From: CAUJGP01 sp964612425
Lineage (GTDB): Bacteria > Bdellovibrionota > Bdellovibrionia > Bdellovibrionales > Bdellovibrionaceae
Assembly: GCA_964612425.1 (NCBI GenBank)
Contig: CAZTDX010000004.1
Coordinates: 43,906 to 107,905 of the forward strand
Direction: 5' to 3'
Length of the DNA stretch: 64,000 bases
A model generated the notes under the pieces. That model was not told the origin of the DNA, searched no databases, and saw only the letters and a program-made list of their open reading frames with translations. A program made the translations under genes and the position numbers. Positions 36,877-44,625 of the stretch are shown piece after piece; the first letter of the stretch is position 1; every line of letters begins with the position of its first letter.

Positions 36877-36913
36877 TCAAAATGGAGCGGCATCCAAATG
36901 CGGGACGAACACC
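36875..36913 (+). repeat. degenerate direct repeat, left copy
   Basis: ATTCAAAATGGAGCGGC (36875-36891), then 14 unrelated nt, then CGAACACC (36906-36913). The right copy at 38773-38812 has one change in the first block, none in the second, and a spacer one nt longer. The copy abuts the point where the DUF4143 remnant is broken. The rest of 36914-37001 shows nothing recognisable. Confidence 0.55.
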
Positions 36914-37001
36914 TCTTATTTTATTGAATTTATTAAAGTCACATTCTCACTTCAATGCTTAAATTTAGATGGAGTTCACTCACTTCGGTAAAATTTTGAG
37001 T

Positions 37002-38408
37002 TTACTTAAATATATTAAGACATTTAAAACTTCGACGATCTTGCTTCAAAAATAAAAAGGGATTTTTAGCAAAGTCTTTTGTTTCAAGGCCTAATTCATT
37101 TGTTTTAATTAATGCGACCCAATAGGAGTGACCGTTTGTTCTGATCTTTTCAAATAGCAATAAGTTATCATTAAAAAATAATTGAGGAGCATCTGGAAAT
37201 TCTGACACATTATAACGGAGTTCAAAATGCTTTCCCTTATGTTCTTTTTCTGAATAGGATTCAAATAATTTAATTCCTTTTGCAGAGTAATGGAGCTTAT
37301 CTTTTGATTGAATATTGGAAACAAGTTCATTTATCATTGAATCTAAATGTGGGTTTTTGAGTTTCAACATTCGTTTAACATCTTCCCAGTCTGATTGAAT
37401 TTTTGTTCCTGTTGCGAATCGCGAGAATTCTTCTGTTGTAATTGATTTAAAATTCTCTAAGTAATTTGGTTTAGCTAAGTAATCCATTACAGCAACAAGT
37501 AACTGAGCTAGAGCTTCTGCATGGGCAGGAGTAGGTGGCGGACGAAACATTCTGAATTCAACTGTAAACTTACCTTCAGACGAGGCAGGAGAGTAGAGGG
37601 ATAATGATCTTAAATGTTCTATGTTAATGAATCGATAATGGGCAAACCAACCGTAACTGGAAGAAGACCAGATGATTTGAGATCTATCATTTTTAAATAA
37701 ATCAATTAACTTTAATAATCCATTGGGACTTGATGTTGTTTTATTTCTAAAATATTCGTCGTATTGTGCAATTATTTTTTCGAAAGCCTCTTGATGTGTT
37801 TTATAATGAAGCGTTTCAATGTTAGAATTAATACCAATATCATAAGCTTCTGCAAAACCAAAAAGTAATGAAGGATGTTTATGGAAAAATACAAGTACAT
37901 TTCTTAAGAGATTTTCATTCTTATAAAAGGGGCTATCTTCAAGATTATGACCACCAACGTGTATGTGTCCCATGCCTGATCGCTCAGCGGCTGGTTGTAC
38001 GTATGGTTTTAAATGAGTCAATTTTGCAGCCTGATAGATGGGAGTTGCTGTTTCCAAAATTTCATTTAATTTTTTTGGAGTACTATTGAATTCAATAGTT
38101 ACGGGCTCAGTGTTTATTACATAGTTTCCATCATTAGGTACCTCAATGTAAAAGCCAGGCTTCCAGCTTTTTTTTTCAACAATTACAGACTCAGGTAACC
38201 TTTTAATATTAATATAATGACTAAGCATTTCTTTTAGTTTTTCTTGCTTGTACGCGGTTGTAAGAGTGGATCGACCTGGTTCATTGACCATTTCCATATC
38301 TTGAAAAGAATATTCAATACCAAATAAAGTTTTATTTAGATCAATAAACTTTTGTCCATATGAAAAAAATGAATAAAAGAGAAAGAACGAAAGTGTAAAA
38401 TACTTCAA
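37002..38408 (-). CDS. secreted protein with amidoligase-like motifs
   Basis: The 468-aa product starts with a signal peptide (MKYFTLSFFLFYSFFSYG, cleavage near residue 18). The rest carries, in order, the signatures of the putative amidoligase family (ATP-grasp/glutamine-synthetase-like fold, PF12224): FGIEYSF (29-35), PVTIEFNSTP (102-111, the E-x-x-S-P-type strand), GHIHVGGH (147-154, the HxH-type metal site) and HYRFINIEHL (257-266) with FTVEFRMFRPPP (281-292, the TxEFR strand). Such enzymes are predicted to join carboxylates and amines using ATP, normally in the cytoplasm. Export of an ATP-dependent ligase would be odd, so an altered activity or a non-catalytic role is possible. It stands alone and is flanked by the direct repeats described at 36.9 and 38.8 kb. 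Confidence 0.6.
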   Translation of the reverse strand: MKYFTLSFFLFYSFFSYGQKFIDLNKTLFGIEYSFQDMEMVNEPGRSTLTTAYKQEKLKEMLSHYINIKRLPESVIVEKKSWKPGFYIEVPNDGNYVINTEPVTIEFNSTPKKLNEILETATPIYQAAKLTHLKPYVQPAAERSGMGHIHVGGHNLEDSPFYKNENLLRNVLVFFHKHPSLLFGFAEAYDIGINSNIETLHYKTHQEAFEKIIAQYDEYFRNKTTSSPNGLLKLIDLFKNDRSQIIWSSSSYGWFAHYRFINIEHLRSLSLYSPASSEGKFTVEFRMFRPPPTPAHAEALAQLLVAVMDYLAKPNYLENFKSITTEEFSRFATGTKIQSDWEDVKRMLKLKNPHLDSMINELVSNIQSKDKLHYSAKGIKLFESYSEKEHKGKHFELRYNVSEFPDAPQLFFNDNLLLFEKIRTNGHSYWVALIKTNELGLETKDFAKNPFLFLKQDRRSFKCLNIFK

Positions 38409-38513
38409 TCAAGTCTCCAATAAATAGATACCGTTCCAAATGTTGTGGGATTGTTTCCCATAGTTTCAACCGAACGCTATTTTGAATGTATGTTTATACA
38501 GCAACATGTCATT

Positions 38514-38538
38514 AATGTAAAGTAAATGTGTTTACATT
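38514..38538. promoter_or_regulatory. inverted repeat in the divergent gap at the island edge
   Basis: AATGTAAA and TTTACATT flank a 9-nt spacer. The element lies in the 346-nt gap between the amidoligase-like gene (leftward) and the recombinase-like gene (rightward). It could be an operator for either. The gap also holds TTGACA at about 38653 and is otherwise AT-rich, with no recognised gene. Confidence 0.35.
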
Positions 38539-38754
38539 TTATAAAATTATGAACGTAAAAGTCCATTACAGTCTTTTGCTTATAAAACCGTTAAAAAAGA
38601 AGTTGTTTTATTGAAGTGACAAAAAAAGTCATATAGTGCTTCCATCCAAGTCGTTGACAGTACCATCCGGAGACTTTGTCGAAATATTATTAAAAACTCA
38701 CCTAGCGAAGATGGATTTTGCTTTAACTGTGACTTTTTTCAAATTTGAATTATT

Positions 38755-39288
38755 TTGGGGTGTTCGTCCGGTATTCAAAATGGTGCGGCCGAAGCAACTA
38801 CAGGCGAACACCCTGTTAATTTATCTAACTATCATGATATTATTAAGTTTTCTGGAGAGAAGTCAAATTCCTATTTCGCTGATTTTTTCGATTTATATCA
38901 AAAAGGACTCTCTTTAAACGATATATCGCTTAAGACGAATCAAGCCGTCAGCACCATTCGCACCGTGCTTGTTGATGGTGGCGTGGCATTACGAACAAAT
39001 AAAAAAGCCAACGGCACAACTATAAAAGAGTCTGGCCGAACAATTACAGGTCAAGTCCCTTACGGCTACTGCGTCATTGACGGCGCGCTTGTCGCTGATC
39101 CTAGAGAGCAAAAAGTAATCCAAAAGATTTTGGAACTTTGGCAATCAGGCATGGCTTACATTGCCATCAAGCGATGGCTCAATGGCAAAAAAATACCTTC
39201 AAAATGGCGCCGACAGTGGAATGACAAAACCGTTGCGGCCATTATTCGTAAACATAGTAACCAAACTAAAAAATTGGAGGCATCATGA
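38755..39288 (+). CDS. recombinase-domain protein without a catalytic resolvase domain
   Basis: The 177-aa reading frame has a resolvase-type HTH (LYQKGLSLNDISLKTNQAVSTIRTVL). It is followed by the DNA-binding Recombinase domain of large serine recombinases: GQVPYGYCVIDGALVADPREQKVIQKI, then ELWQSGMAYIAIKRWLN and WNDKTVAAIIRKH. The catalytic N-terminal domain with the nucleophilic Ser is absent. The only start in frame is a TTG at 38755, nine nt after an in-frame stop (38746-38748), so it is either a stand-alone DNA-binding protein or an N-terminally lost recombinase. Position at the island edge suggests a role in mobility. The stop overlaps the next ATG (ATGA). Confidence 0.6.
   Translation: MGCSSGIQNGAAEATTGEHPVNLSNYHDIIKFSGEKSNSYFADFFDLYQKGLSLNDISLKTNQAVSTIRTVLVDGGVALRTNKKANGTTIKESGRTITGQVPYGYCVIDGALVADPREQKVIQKILELWQSGMAYIAIKRWLNGKKIPSKWRRQWNDKTVAAIIRKHSNQTKKLEAS
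38758..38813 (+). repeat. direct repeat, right copy, enclosed in a 9-bp inverted repeat
   Basis: The right copy of the 36.9-kb repeat reads ATTCAAAATGGTGCGGC (38773-38789) then CGAACACC (38805-38812). Here it is enclosed by GGGTGTTCG (38758-38766) and CGAACACCC (38805-38813), a perfect inverted pair 38 nt apart. It coincides with the first codons of the recombinase-like frame. It could be a recombination or attachment site at the island boundary; this is inference. Confidence 0.5.
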
Positions 39289-39452
39289 AAGAAATTATCG
39301 TTATCGCATCAACTTTGGCTTTACTCGCGGCTGGGAGTGGCAAACTTCCTAAAGTGGTACACCATGTTCGCATTGCTCAATTGCAAATTCTCAAGGAGAT
39401 GCAGACAAAAAATTGGGGTACGCCTTGGACCCCGACTGAGAAGGTAAAATGA
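39285..39452 (+). CDS. 55-aa small membrane or exported peptide
   Basis: This short gene starts with the ATG of an ATGA overlap with the recombinase-like gene and has a strong TTGGAGG site 5 nt upstream. The product starts MKEIIVIASTLALLAAGSG, one hydrophobic segment. A short amphipathic tail follows (LPKVVHHVRIAQLQILKEM) and then WGTPWTPTEKVK. It is unknown. The tight coupling and good ribosome binding site support real translation. It is the last rightward gene before the leftward defence block. Confidence 0.6.
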   Translation: MKEIIVIASTLALLAAGSGKLPKVVHHVRIAQLQILKEMQTKNWGTPWTPTEKVK

Positions 39453-39476
39453 AAGTCAACCGACATTCATTTCCAG

Positions 39477-39662
39477 TTATCCGAGATGATGCCGTCTAAT
39501 TATATCTGCCTCGGATTGCAATCCGCGACTTTCTAGCTCTTTTACAAAAATATCCCAAGGTGGAACATTACTCATATAAGGATCAGACCCGACAGACATT
39601 CCTCCTCCAGGACCTACTGAAAGACCACCTCCGGGACCCACACTTTTATTTCGATTCCACAT
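39477..39662 (-). CDS. GPGGG-repeat microprotein
   Basis: I start this 61-aa protein at the ATG at 39660-39662, which follows AAAAAGGAG by 7 nt. It begins MWNRNKSVGPGGGLSVGPGGGM, a tandem S-V-G-P-G-G-G repeat. A short folded-looking tail follows: NVPPWDIFVKELESRG then EADIIRRHHLG. I recall uncharacterised proteins with the same layout and variable repeat number, but cannot name a family. It lies 38 nt downstream of the UvrD-like helicase gene on the same strand and is likely the last gene of the defence operon. Confidence 0.7.
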   Translation of the reverse strand: MWNRNKSVGPGGGLSVGPGGGMSVGSDPYMSNVPPWDIFVKELESRGLQSEADIIRRHHLG

Positions 39663-39700
39663 TTGTCGACTCCTTTTTACTAGCAAACTTGTTTCAATTT

Positions 39701-41584
39701 TTACAATAACTCAATCTCGCTCTCATCAAACCATCCCTGCTCGACGGCATACTTCTGAATTTTCTCCGGATTCGATGAGTATGCAACAACCGATAAACTT
39801 TTTTTACTACGGCTACAAGTAACGTAGAATAGTCGACGTGTCCTATCGATTCCGGTTTCGACTCCTGCCTGTTCATTTTTTAAATCCGTGTCGGTTCTTT
39901 CCTTTACTCCAAATAACTTTTCGTAGCTGAATAAAAACCCCCCAGCGTCTTCGTCATCTATAACAACTACGACCCTAGGAAACTCAAGACCTTTAACCCC
40001 CTGATGAGTTCCAAAGGGGGCTTCGCCAGTTACGTACTCACTATATCGCTCTATCTGCTCAAACGGAGCACTTAAAAATGCACGAATTCCGTCTAACTTC
40101 TCACTCCCCTCGTCAGCGTCTTCATCGACCAACGCAACATTTTCAGCAGTCGAAAGGCCAACAACGGCTGACTCGATGAACGGATGTAACGATTCAGGTA
40201 TCTCGAACAAATTATGTTTAGCAACTACTTGCAGAACATCGCTAAAGCTTGGTTTAGTCGTTTCCGTAAAAATTGACGTAAGATCACCTACTGCCACAGA
40301 AGCCAACCTCATTTGTGCTGCGCCTGCTGCCTTAAGAGCCTTCTCACTAAGAAGTGGAGACCATTTTCTGACGACTGTTGCTACGGCAAAATCGTTAGCT
40401 GCTCGCTTTGCCTTTACTAGCGGCCAGACCAGCTCGGAAAAAAATCGCAGAAATGGCAAGCTTCCATCTCGAAGACCGGTCTTAAAATCATCTACTTTAT
40501 ATAGTGGCTCAAATAATTCAGCGAAATCCATTCGCTTCGCCGCCATGTGATGCTCGAGGATCAATGTCTTTACCTGATCCGACTGTCCCCAAAGTGGGTC
40601 CGCTGTTACCTCAGCCATTTTTTGACGAACCTGCTGCTCGATTACAAACTTATTACCTGAATCATGCTTTGCTATGTACAACCGAGCATGACCTTCATCA
40701 GCGTTACTTCTGGGACGCTGTTGCTGCGAATCAGCCGCTGATCTGATTTTATTTATCAACCGGATAACCCGCTTAGGACACCGATGATTCATTACTTTTG
40801 CGGGCGTAGCCCAATCGGCAGCCAAGTTTTTTCCAAGATCTACCTTGCCGTCAGAATATATTCGCTGCATCGTATCTCCGAAAAGCCCAAGCCCAAAGTT
40901 ATCTTTATATTCTACTTGAACACCCAAAAATGCATCCATGAGAAGCTTATTAGTATCTTGGCTCTCATCAATCAAAAGAATTGGAAATTTAGTGATCAAC
41001 ATTTTTTGCAATAAATTTTTATTTTTAAGGAAATCGGCTCCAATTTTAATTACTTCCGAATGATTAAGAGAATCTCGGCTTCGATTGTCCCCCGTAGGGC
41101 TGTATATAAATTTCCTTATTGAGGGCATTTTTTCAATGCGCCTTTGCTTTGACTCAAGACTACGTTGTCTCTCCACTAGGATCTTGGTTCCGGGTCTTCC
41201 TTTTTTTATCTGCTCTTCAAGTTCACTAACGTTATTTCTAAGATCCGCAAGAAGCCATTCCTTGATATCAGAATTGTAGCCTTGAATTAGATCCCAAATA
41301 AAACTATGAATAGTTGAGACTCGGAATATCGGATCGAATTGAAGCCGACTTTGAATCTCTTCACAAGCGGCAATTGTATAGGTAATAATGGCTACTTGCT
41401 TTCCGTGCAACCTCAGGTATCTGCCACTGCGATCGCGTAATTCAGTTAAGGCAGAGACCAATGATCGGGTCTTACCGGAACCGGCTCCGGCAAATAAAAA
41501 AAAACTTTTCGGCTTTTCAACGCTTAAGTAGCTAGTGATCTCTGAATCAACGTGATTATCAATATCATTTTCAATTTCTATCAC
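39701..41584 (-). CDS. UvrD/PcrA-like superfamily 1 helicase (GajB-like)
   Basis: This 627-aa SF1 helicase has motif I AGAGSGKT (residues 32-39), Ia with YTIAACEEIQSRL, and motif II LLIDESQD (203-210). Motif III is GLFGDTMQRIY (234-243). Motif V is THQGVKGLEFPRVVVV, and motif VI is RRLFYVTCSRSKKSL. Its start overlaps the stop of the OLD-type nuclease gene by 4 nt. An OLD-type ATPase/nuclease followed by a UvrD-like helicase is the gene pair of the Gabija anti-phage system (GajA, GajB). The order and overlap fit, and the protein is longer than the roughly 500-aa Bacillus GajB. Whether it is true Gabija or a related OLD/UvrD system needs comparison. Confidence 0.82.
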   Translation of the reverse strand: MIEIENDIDNHVDSEITSYLSVEKPKSFFLFAGAGSGKTRSLVSALTELRDRSGRYLRLHGKQVAIITYTIAACEEIQSRLQFDPIFRVSTIHSFIWDLIQGYNSDIKEWLLADLRNNVSELEEQIKKGRPGTKILVERQRSLESKQRRIEKMPSIRKFIYSPTGDNRSRDSLNHSEVIKIGADFLKNKNLLQKMLITKFPILLIDESQDTNKLLMDAFLGVQVEYKDNFGLGLFGDTMQRIYSDGKVDLGKNLAADWATPAKVMNHRCPKRVIRLINKIRSAADSQQQRPRSNADEGHARLYIAKHDSGNKFVIEQQVRQKMAEVTADPLWGQSDQVKTLILEHHMAAKRMDFAELFEPLYKVDDFKTGLRDGSLPFLRFFSELVWPLVKAKRAANDFAVATVVRKWSPLLSEKALKAAGAAQMRLASVAVGDLTSIFTETTKPSFSDVLQVVAKHNLFEIPESLHPFIESAVVGLSTAENVALVDEDADEGSEKLDGIRAFLSAPFEQIERYSEYVTGEAPFGTHQGVKGLEFPRVVVVIDDEDAGGFLFSYEKLFGVKERTDTDLKNEQAGVETGIDRTRRLFYVTCSRSKKSLSVVAYSSNPEKIQKYAVEQGWFDESEIELL

Positions 41585-43920
41585 TGTGTTGCCTCGGTCA
41601 TCACTTCAACTACCGTCGGAAGAACCACCACTTGCTTCGCCACAAGTATATTCTCAAGCCAGGAAAGTCCTTCATTGATGTATTTAGGAACTACCAACTC
41701 ATCAAGCAAAGTCTCACGCTTCTCGAAGCCCAGCAAATCGAGAGCAAATAAAGCTTTATCCCCTTTATTAATAATTTTAAAAAGTTCACCACTAAGAGTG
41801 GCAGCGTCAGTACTGCTTTCGGTGACTTCCTTAACTTTTTTGATCATTCCGTCACCGTCCAATGCTCTAAACAATGGAAGATTTTCGAAAACTAAGGAAT
41901 CCTCGAATGTCGTTGCGAGGGCTTCAATAGGATCTGTTGAAGCGGTCATCTTAACCGTAATTGGAATTTGATATGCTACCCTAACAAAAGACATTGGAAT
42001 TTGAGGGTCCACTTTTACTTTTTGGTCATGCGGATGATCAAGCAGCTCATCAAACAGAGTTTTAACAGGATGCCATGTCTTCAAAGTGGAATTACCTGTT
42101 AAAAGGCCCTTGCCGCGCATCGGGATCTCTGCGAGATGTTTGCCTGTTGCAGCAACTGAATCTATGTCGGTAATAATAAGTGTTATCAAGCCGAGATGTT
42201 CAATCAACTTACGGAGTTTATGTGCATGGCTGCCACCAATCTCGAGCAGAGTCACAAAGCATCTATTCAGACCTTTAAACTGATTTTTTATAAAATGTGG
42301 AACGAGCATCCGCTCTGCGGGACCTTCGACAAGAATCGCCGCATCTGCGAAAAACAAGTCACAATGCGTGGCTTTAAGATACCGTGTTACAAACCTTTCT
42401 GTTTCGTCATTTGTACCAAAGACTTCCGAGAGATTGATTACGGCGGATGTTGGAACGCTCCCTTCAACTCCCGGAGGCAGCCGTCTAAAATACCGAAGAC
42501 TTGAATATGGTGTTTCATGGACGATATGACTCGAGTGGGTACTAACAACCAACTGCGTTCGCAATGTAGTTTTTTTTCCTAAGTCACCGTGATTGCGTAA
42601 AACTTCATACGCTTTTCGAACAAATACTTGCTGAACCTGCGCATGTAAATGCGCCTCAGGCTCTTCAACAAGAACTAGATGCAAAGGTGCTAATATGTTT
42701 TCTTTATCGATGCTTTTGTCCGCTTTCCCAACCCGCATCCAACCATCTCGAAAGCTCATTAACTTAAATACCATTGAAATTAAATTCTGATAACCTAACC
42801 CATTATATTCCTCAGGTAGTCTTAGTGAGGCCGTAACGATTTTTCCGTCCTCAGGCAAAACTTCATATTGAACGGCAGCACTATGCTTTAACCCATCGGT
42901 AGGCCTGAGCTTGGTGGCAATTTTCATCTTAGGATCAGTTATGCCGGGGTAATTTAATGTTGCCAGTTCTTTAAGAGAATCCGCAAAACTATCAGCTAAA
43001 CGAATATCAAAAGCTTTCTGAGCACCTTCAATGGCCTCAAGCGCTTCTAGATCAGCAGGAACTGGGAAATCAAACGGGTCCAAATGATTAATATAATACG
43101 TTCGTAGCTGCTCCGACAACTTTCGCTGCTCACGTGAAGAACTCGTTTCCTTTCCGTCTGCATCCATCCGATTACTGTTCTGATCACCTAAGCCTCTTTG
43201 GGCACCAATTTCGTCGATCTTAATCAGACCAGTAAATGGATGCCCTTCCAGTGGCTCGCAACCAACCGGGAGAGCTTGAAGTTTGGCTACCCCATTCAGA
43301 GGAGTTTCTCTTTTTTTCGGGTCAAGAAGATATGCCTGGACAGAAAACATTGTGCGCAATTTACGATCTAAAAAATCTCTAAGGTTCTGCGGCCAAAGAG
43401 CTAGCGCGTACCCCTCTCGACCGTTGGCTTTCGCACCAGCCAACATTGTTTCCTTAGCCGCTTTGATGGCAGCGAGATAATCACGTTGTAATTCTGCAAT
43501 TACTTTAGGACGAAGTTGCAAGCGCACTCCTAAGAGACCGCCTGCCCAGTCTAACGTTGGCACCAAATGTCTTACATGATGAATTTCCTCTGCTCCGACA
43601 TTTAGCCAAATATCAACCGTAGGTAAAATACTTTCGATGTCAGAAGCAGTGGGTGTTGGAGCGGGCTCTGCCTCTGCTCCCGTTCCAGGTACCTGCTTCT
43701 CCCAAAGTAGGCCTACTTCGTTCATTAAACTCCAATTAGATAATGTAAAGTCATTAGTGGTGAATCTATTCGGATCAACTAAGAAATGACCGAGAGCAAC
43801 CATCGCTGATGTTTTCCCGCTGTTGTTTGCGCCCACAAATAGAGTTGTTTTTTCACTGAAATCAATGCGGACCGACTGAAGCTTTCGAAAATTCTGAATC
43901 TCAACAAACTGGATGCGCAT
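41581..43920 (-). CDS. OLD-family ATPase with TOPRIM nuclease domain (GajA-like)
   Basis: This 779-aa protein has an ABC-type ATPase split by a long insertion. Walker A is FVGANNSGKTS (28-38), the signature-like region is NGLGYQN (373-379), Walker B is LVLVEEPEAHLHAQ (415-428) and the H-loop is STHSSH (460-465). A TOPRIM domain follows, with catalytic E532 in ILVEGPAER and the DxD pair D585/D587 in ITDIDS. About 330 residues separate Walker A from the signature region, more than I expect for GajA, whose total length is about 580. TOPRIM nucleases of this kind nick or cut invading DNA and are gated by nucleotides. It is coupled to the UvrD-like gene by a 4-nt overlap. The 166-nt gap upstream shows no feature. 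Confidence 0.82.
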   Translation of the reverse strand: MRIQFVEIQNFRKLQSVRIDFSEKTTLFVGANNSGKTSAMVALGHFLVDPNRFTTNDFTLSNWSLMNEVGLLWEKQVPGTGAEAEPAPTPTASDIESILPTVDIWLNVGAEEIHHVRHLVPTLDWAGGLLGVRLQLRPKVIAELQRDYLAAIKAAKETMLAGAKANGREGYALALWPQNLRDFLDRKLRTMFSVQAYLLDPKKRETPLNGVAKLQALPVGCEPLEGHPFTGLIKIDEIGAQRGLGDQNSNRMDADGKETSSSREQRKLSEQLRTYYINHLDPFDFPVPADLEALEAIEGAQKAFDIRLADSFADSLKELATLNYPGITDPKMKIATKLRPTDGLKHSAAVQYEVLPEDGKIVTASLRLPEEYNGLGYQNLISMVFKLMSFRDGWMRVGKADKSIDKENILAPLHLVLVEEPEAHLHAQVQQVFVRKAYEVLRNHGDLGKKTTLRTQLVVSTHSSHIVHETPYSSLRYFRRLPPGVEGSVPTSAVINLSEVFGTNDETERFVTRYLKATHCDLFFADAAILVEGPAERMLVPHFIKNQFKGLNRCFVTLLEIGGSHAHKLRKLIEHLGLITLIITDIDSVAATGKHLAEIPMRGKGLLTGNSTLKTWHPVKTLFDELLDHPHDQKVKVDPQIPMSFVRVAYQIPITVKMTASTDPIEALATTFEDSLVFENLPLFRALDGDGMIKKVKEVTESSTDAATLSGELFKIINKGDKALFALDLLGFEKRETLLDELVVPKYINEGLSWLENILVAKQVVVLPTVVEVMTEATQ

Positions 43921-44086
43921 TTTACCTCTTTATGTAAATTTAGACTTTAGAATTCAGGTCAAATCGGTAGAACTCAAAAGTTTTTCCAATTTTTTCAAAA
44001 TCTTCAAAGAATCCAACACATCAGCTTGTTGATATTCCGTTTTAAAGTTAGCTCACCATTCCGACCTTAAACTTCTTTTTCTTAAG

Positions 44087-44530
44087 TTAAAGGATACCAT
44101 CAATGGTACGGGTCAAACTTTGGGAGCTAATGCTTTTGGCCCAGGTGTTTGCAAGTTCAATCAGTTCATTTTGTTTTTGCACGTTTGTTAGAACTTTGTT
44201 CCCCATTTGAACTTCGGCTGCGATAGTCCGGCCGGTGCTATCATTAAAAAATATGGGCCACCATTCGGTTTTGCTTTCAACAAAAGACAGCTTAAATTTA
44301 AATTGAAAATCAATCTTATCAAAATTGTCTTGTCCTGATCGTTTGGAAATCGTCAGAACATCGCCACTACGTTCAAGCACAATGGGAGAAGAAACATTCT
44401 TTTTGATTTCGGTGGTGTAGTCGCTAGTAGTCTCCAATTTTGTTGCTTCATTAGAATTTAAAAGTAACACACAGGCTTTTCTTAGCTCTGTGGCACCAGA
44501 CATTTTTTTTGTTTTGTTGATCTCACTCAT
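44087..44530 (-). CDS. 147-aa hypothetical protein within the defence block
   Basis: I do not recognise it. It has no signal peptide, no membrane segment and no obvious catalytic motif. The N-terminus is Lys/Thr-rich (MSEINKTKKMSGATELRKA). A beta-rich middle follows (PIVLERSGDVLTISKR, FQFKFKLSFVESKTEWWPIFF) and then a C-terminal helix (NVQKQNELIELANTWAKS). It lies 95 nt after the DUF499 gene and 166 nt before the OLD gene, all on one strand. It could be an accessory or inhibitor of either system, or unrelated cargo. Confidence 0.55.
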   Translation of the reverse strand: MSEINKTKKMSGATELRKACVLLLNSNEATKLETTSDYTTEIKKNVSSPIVLERSGDVLTISKRSGQDNFDKIDFQFKFKLSFVESKTEWWPIFFNDSTGRTIAAEVQMGNKVLTNVQKQNELIELANTWAKSISSQSLTRTIDGIL

Positions 44531-44625
44531 GTTGCCTACCTCTCATTTGGACAAATCCATTCTGTCCAAGCAAACTTGATTCCATTCCCATCACACCTAA
44601 ACTAACTCTTACGTCCACAGACCGC

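Noticed and set aside
38409..38754. tRNA gene as the island attachment target
   Set aside because: No cloverleaf, T-loop GTTCRANNC or CCA end could be found at the island edge or elsewhere in the window.
38758..38813. Integron attC site
   Set aside because: The inverted ends GGGTGTTCG/CGAACACCC look attractive, but they do not fit the RYYYAAC/GTTRRRY ends, and no integron integrase is present.
36875..38813. Insertion sequence around the amidoligase-like gene
   Set aside because: The flanking repeats are direct, not terminal inverted, and the only gene between them is not a transposase.
38636..38917. Open frame overlapping the recombinase-like gene in another frame
   Set aside because: There is no ribosome binding site and no domain, and it runs out of frame through the conserved recombinase region.
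39477..39662. CRISPR or minisatellite array from the GPGGG repeat
   Set aside because: There are only two in-frame units inside a translated gene with its own ribosome binding site and no spacers. No CRISPR array is seen anywhere in the window.
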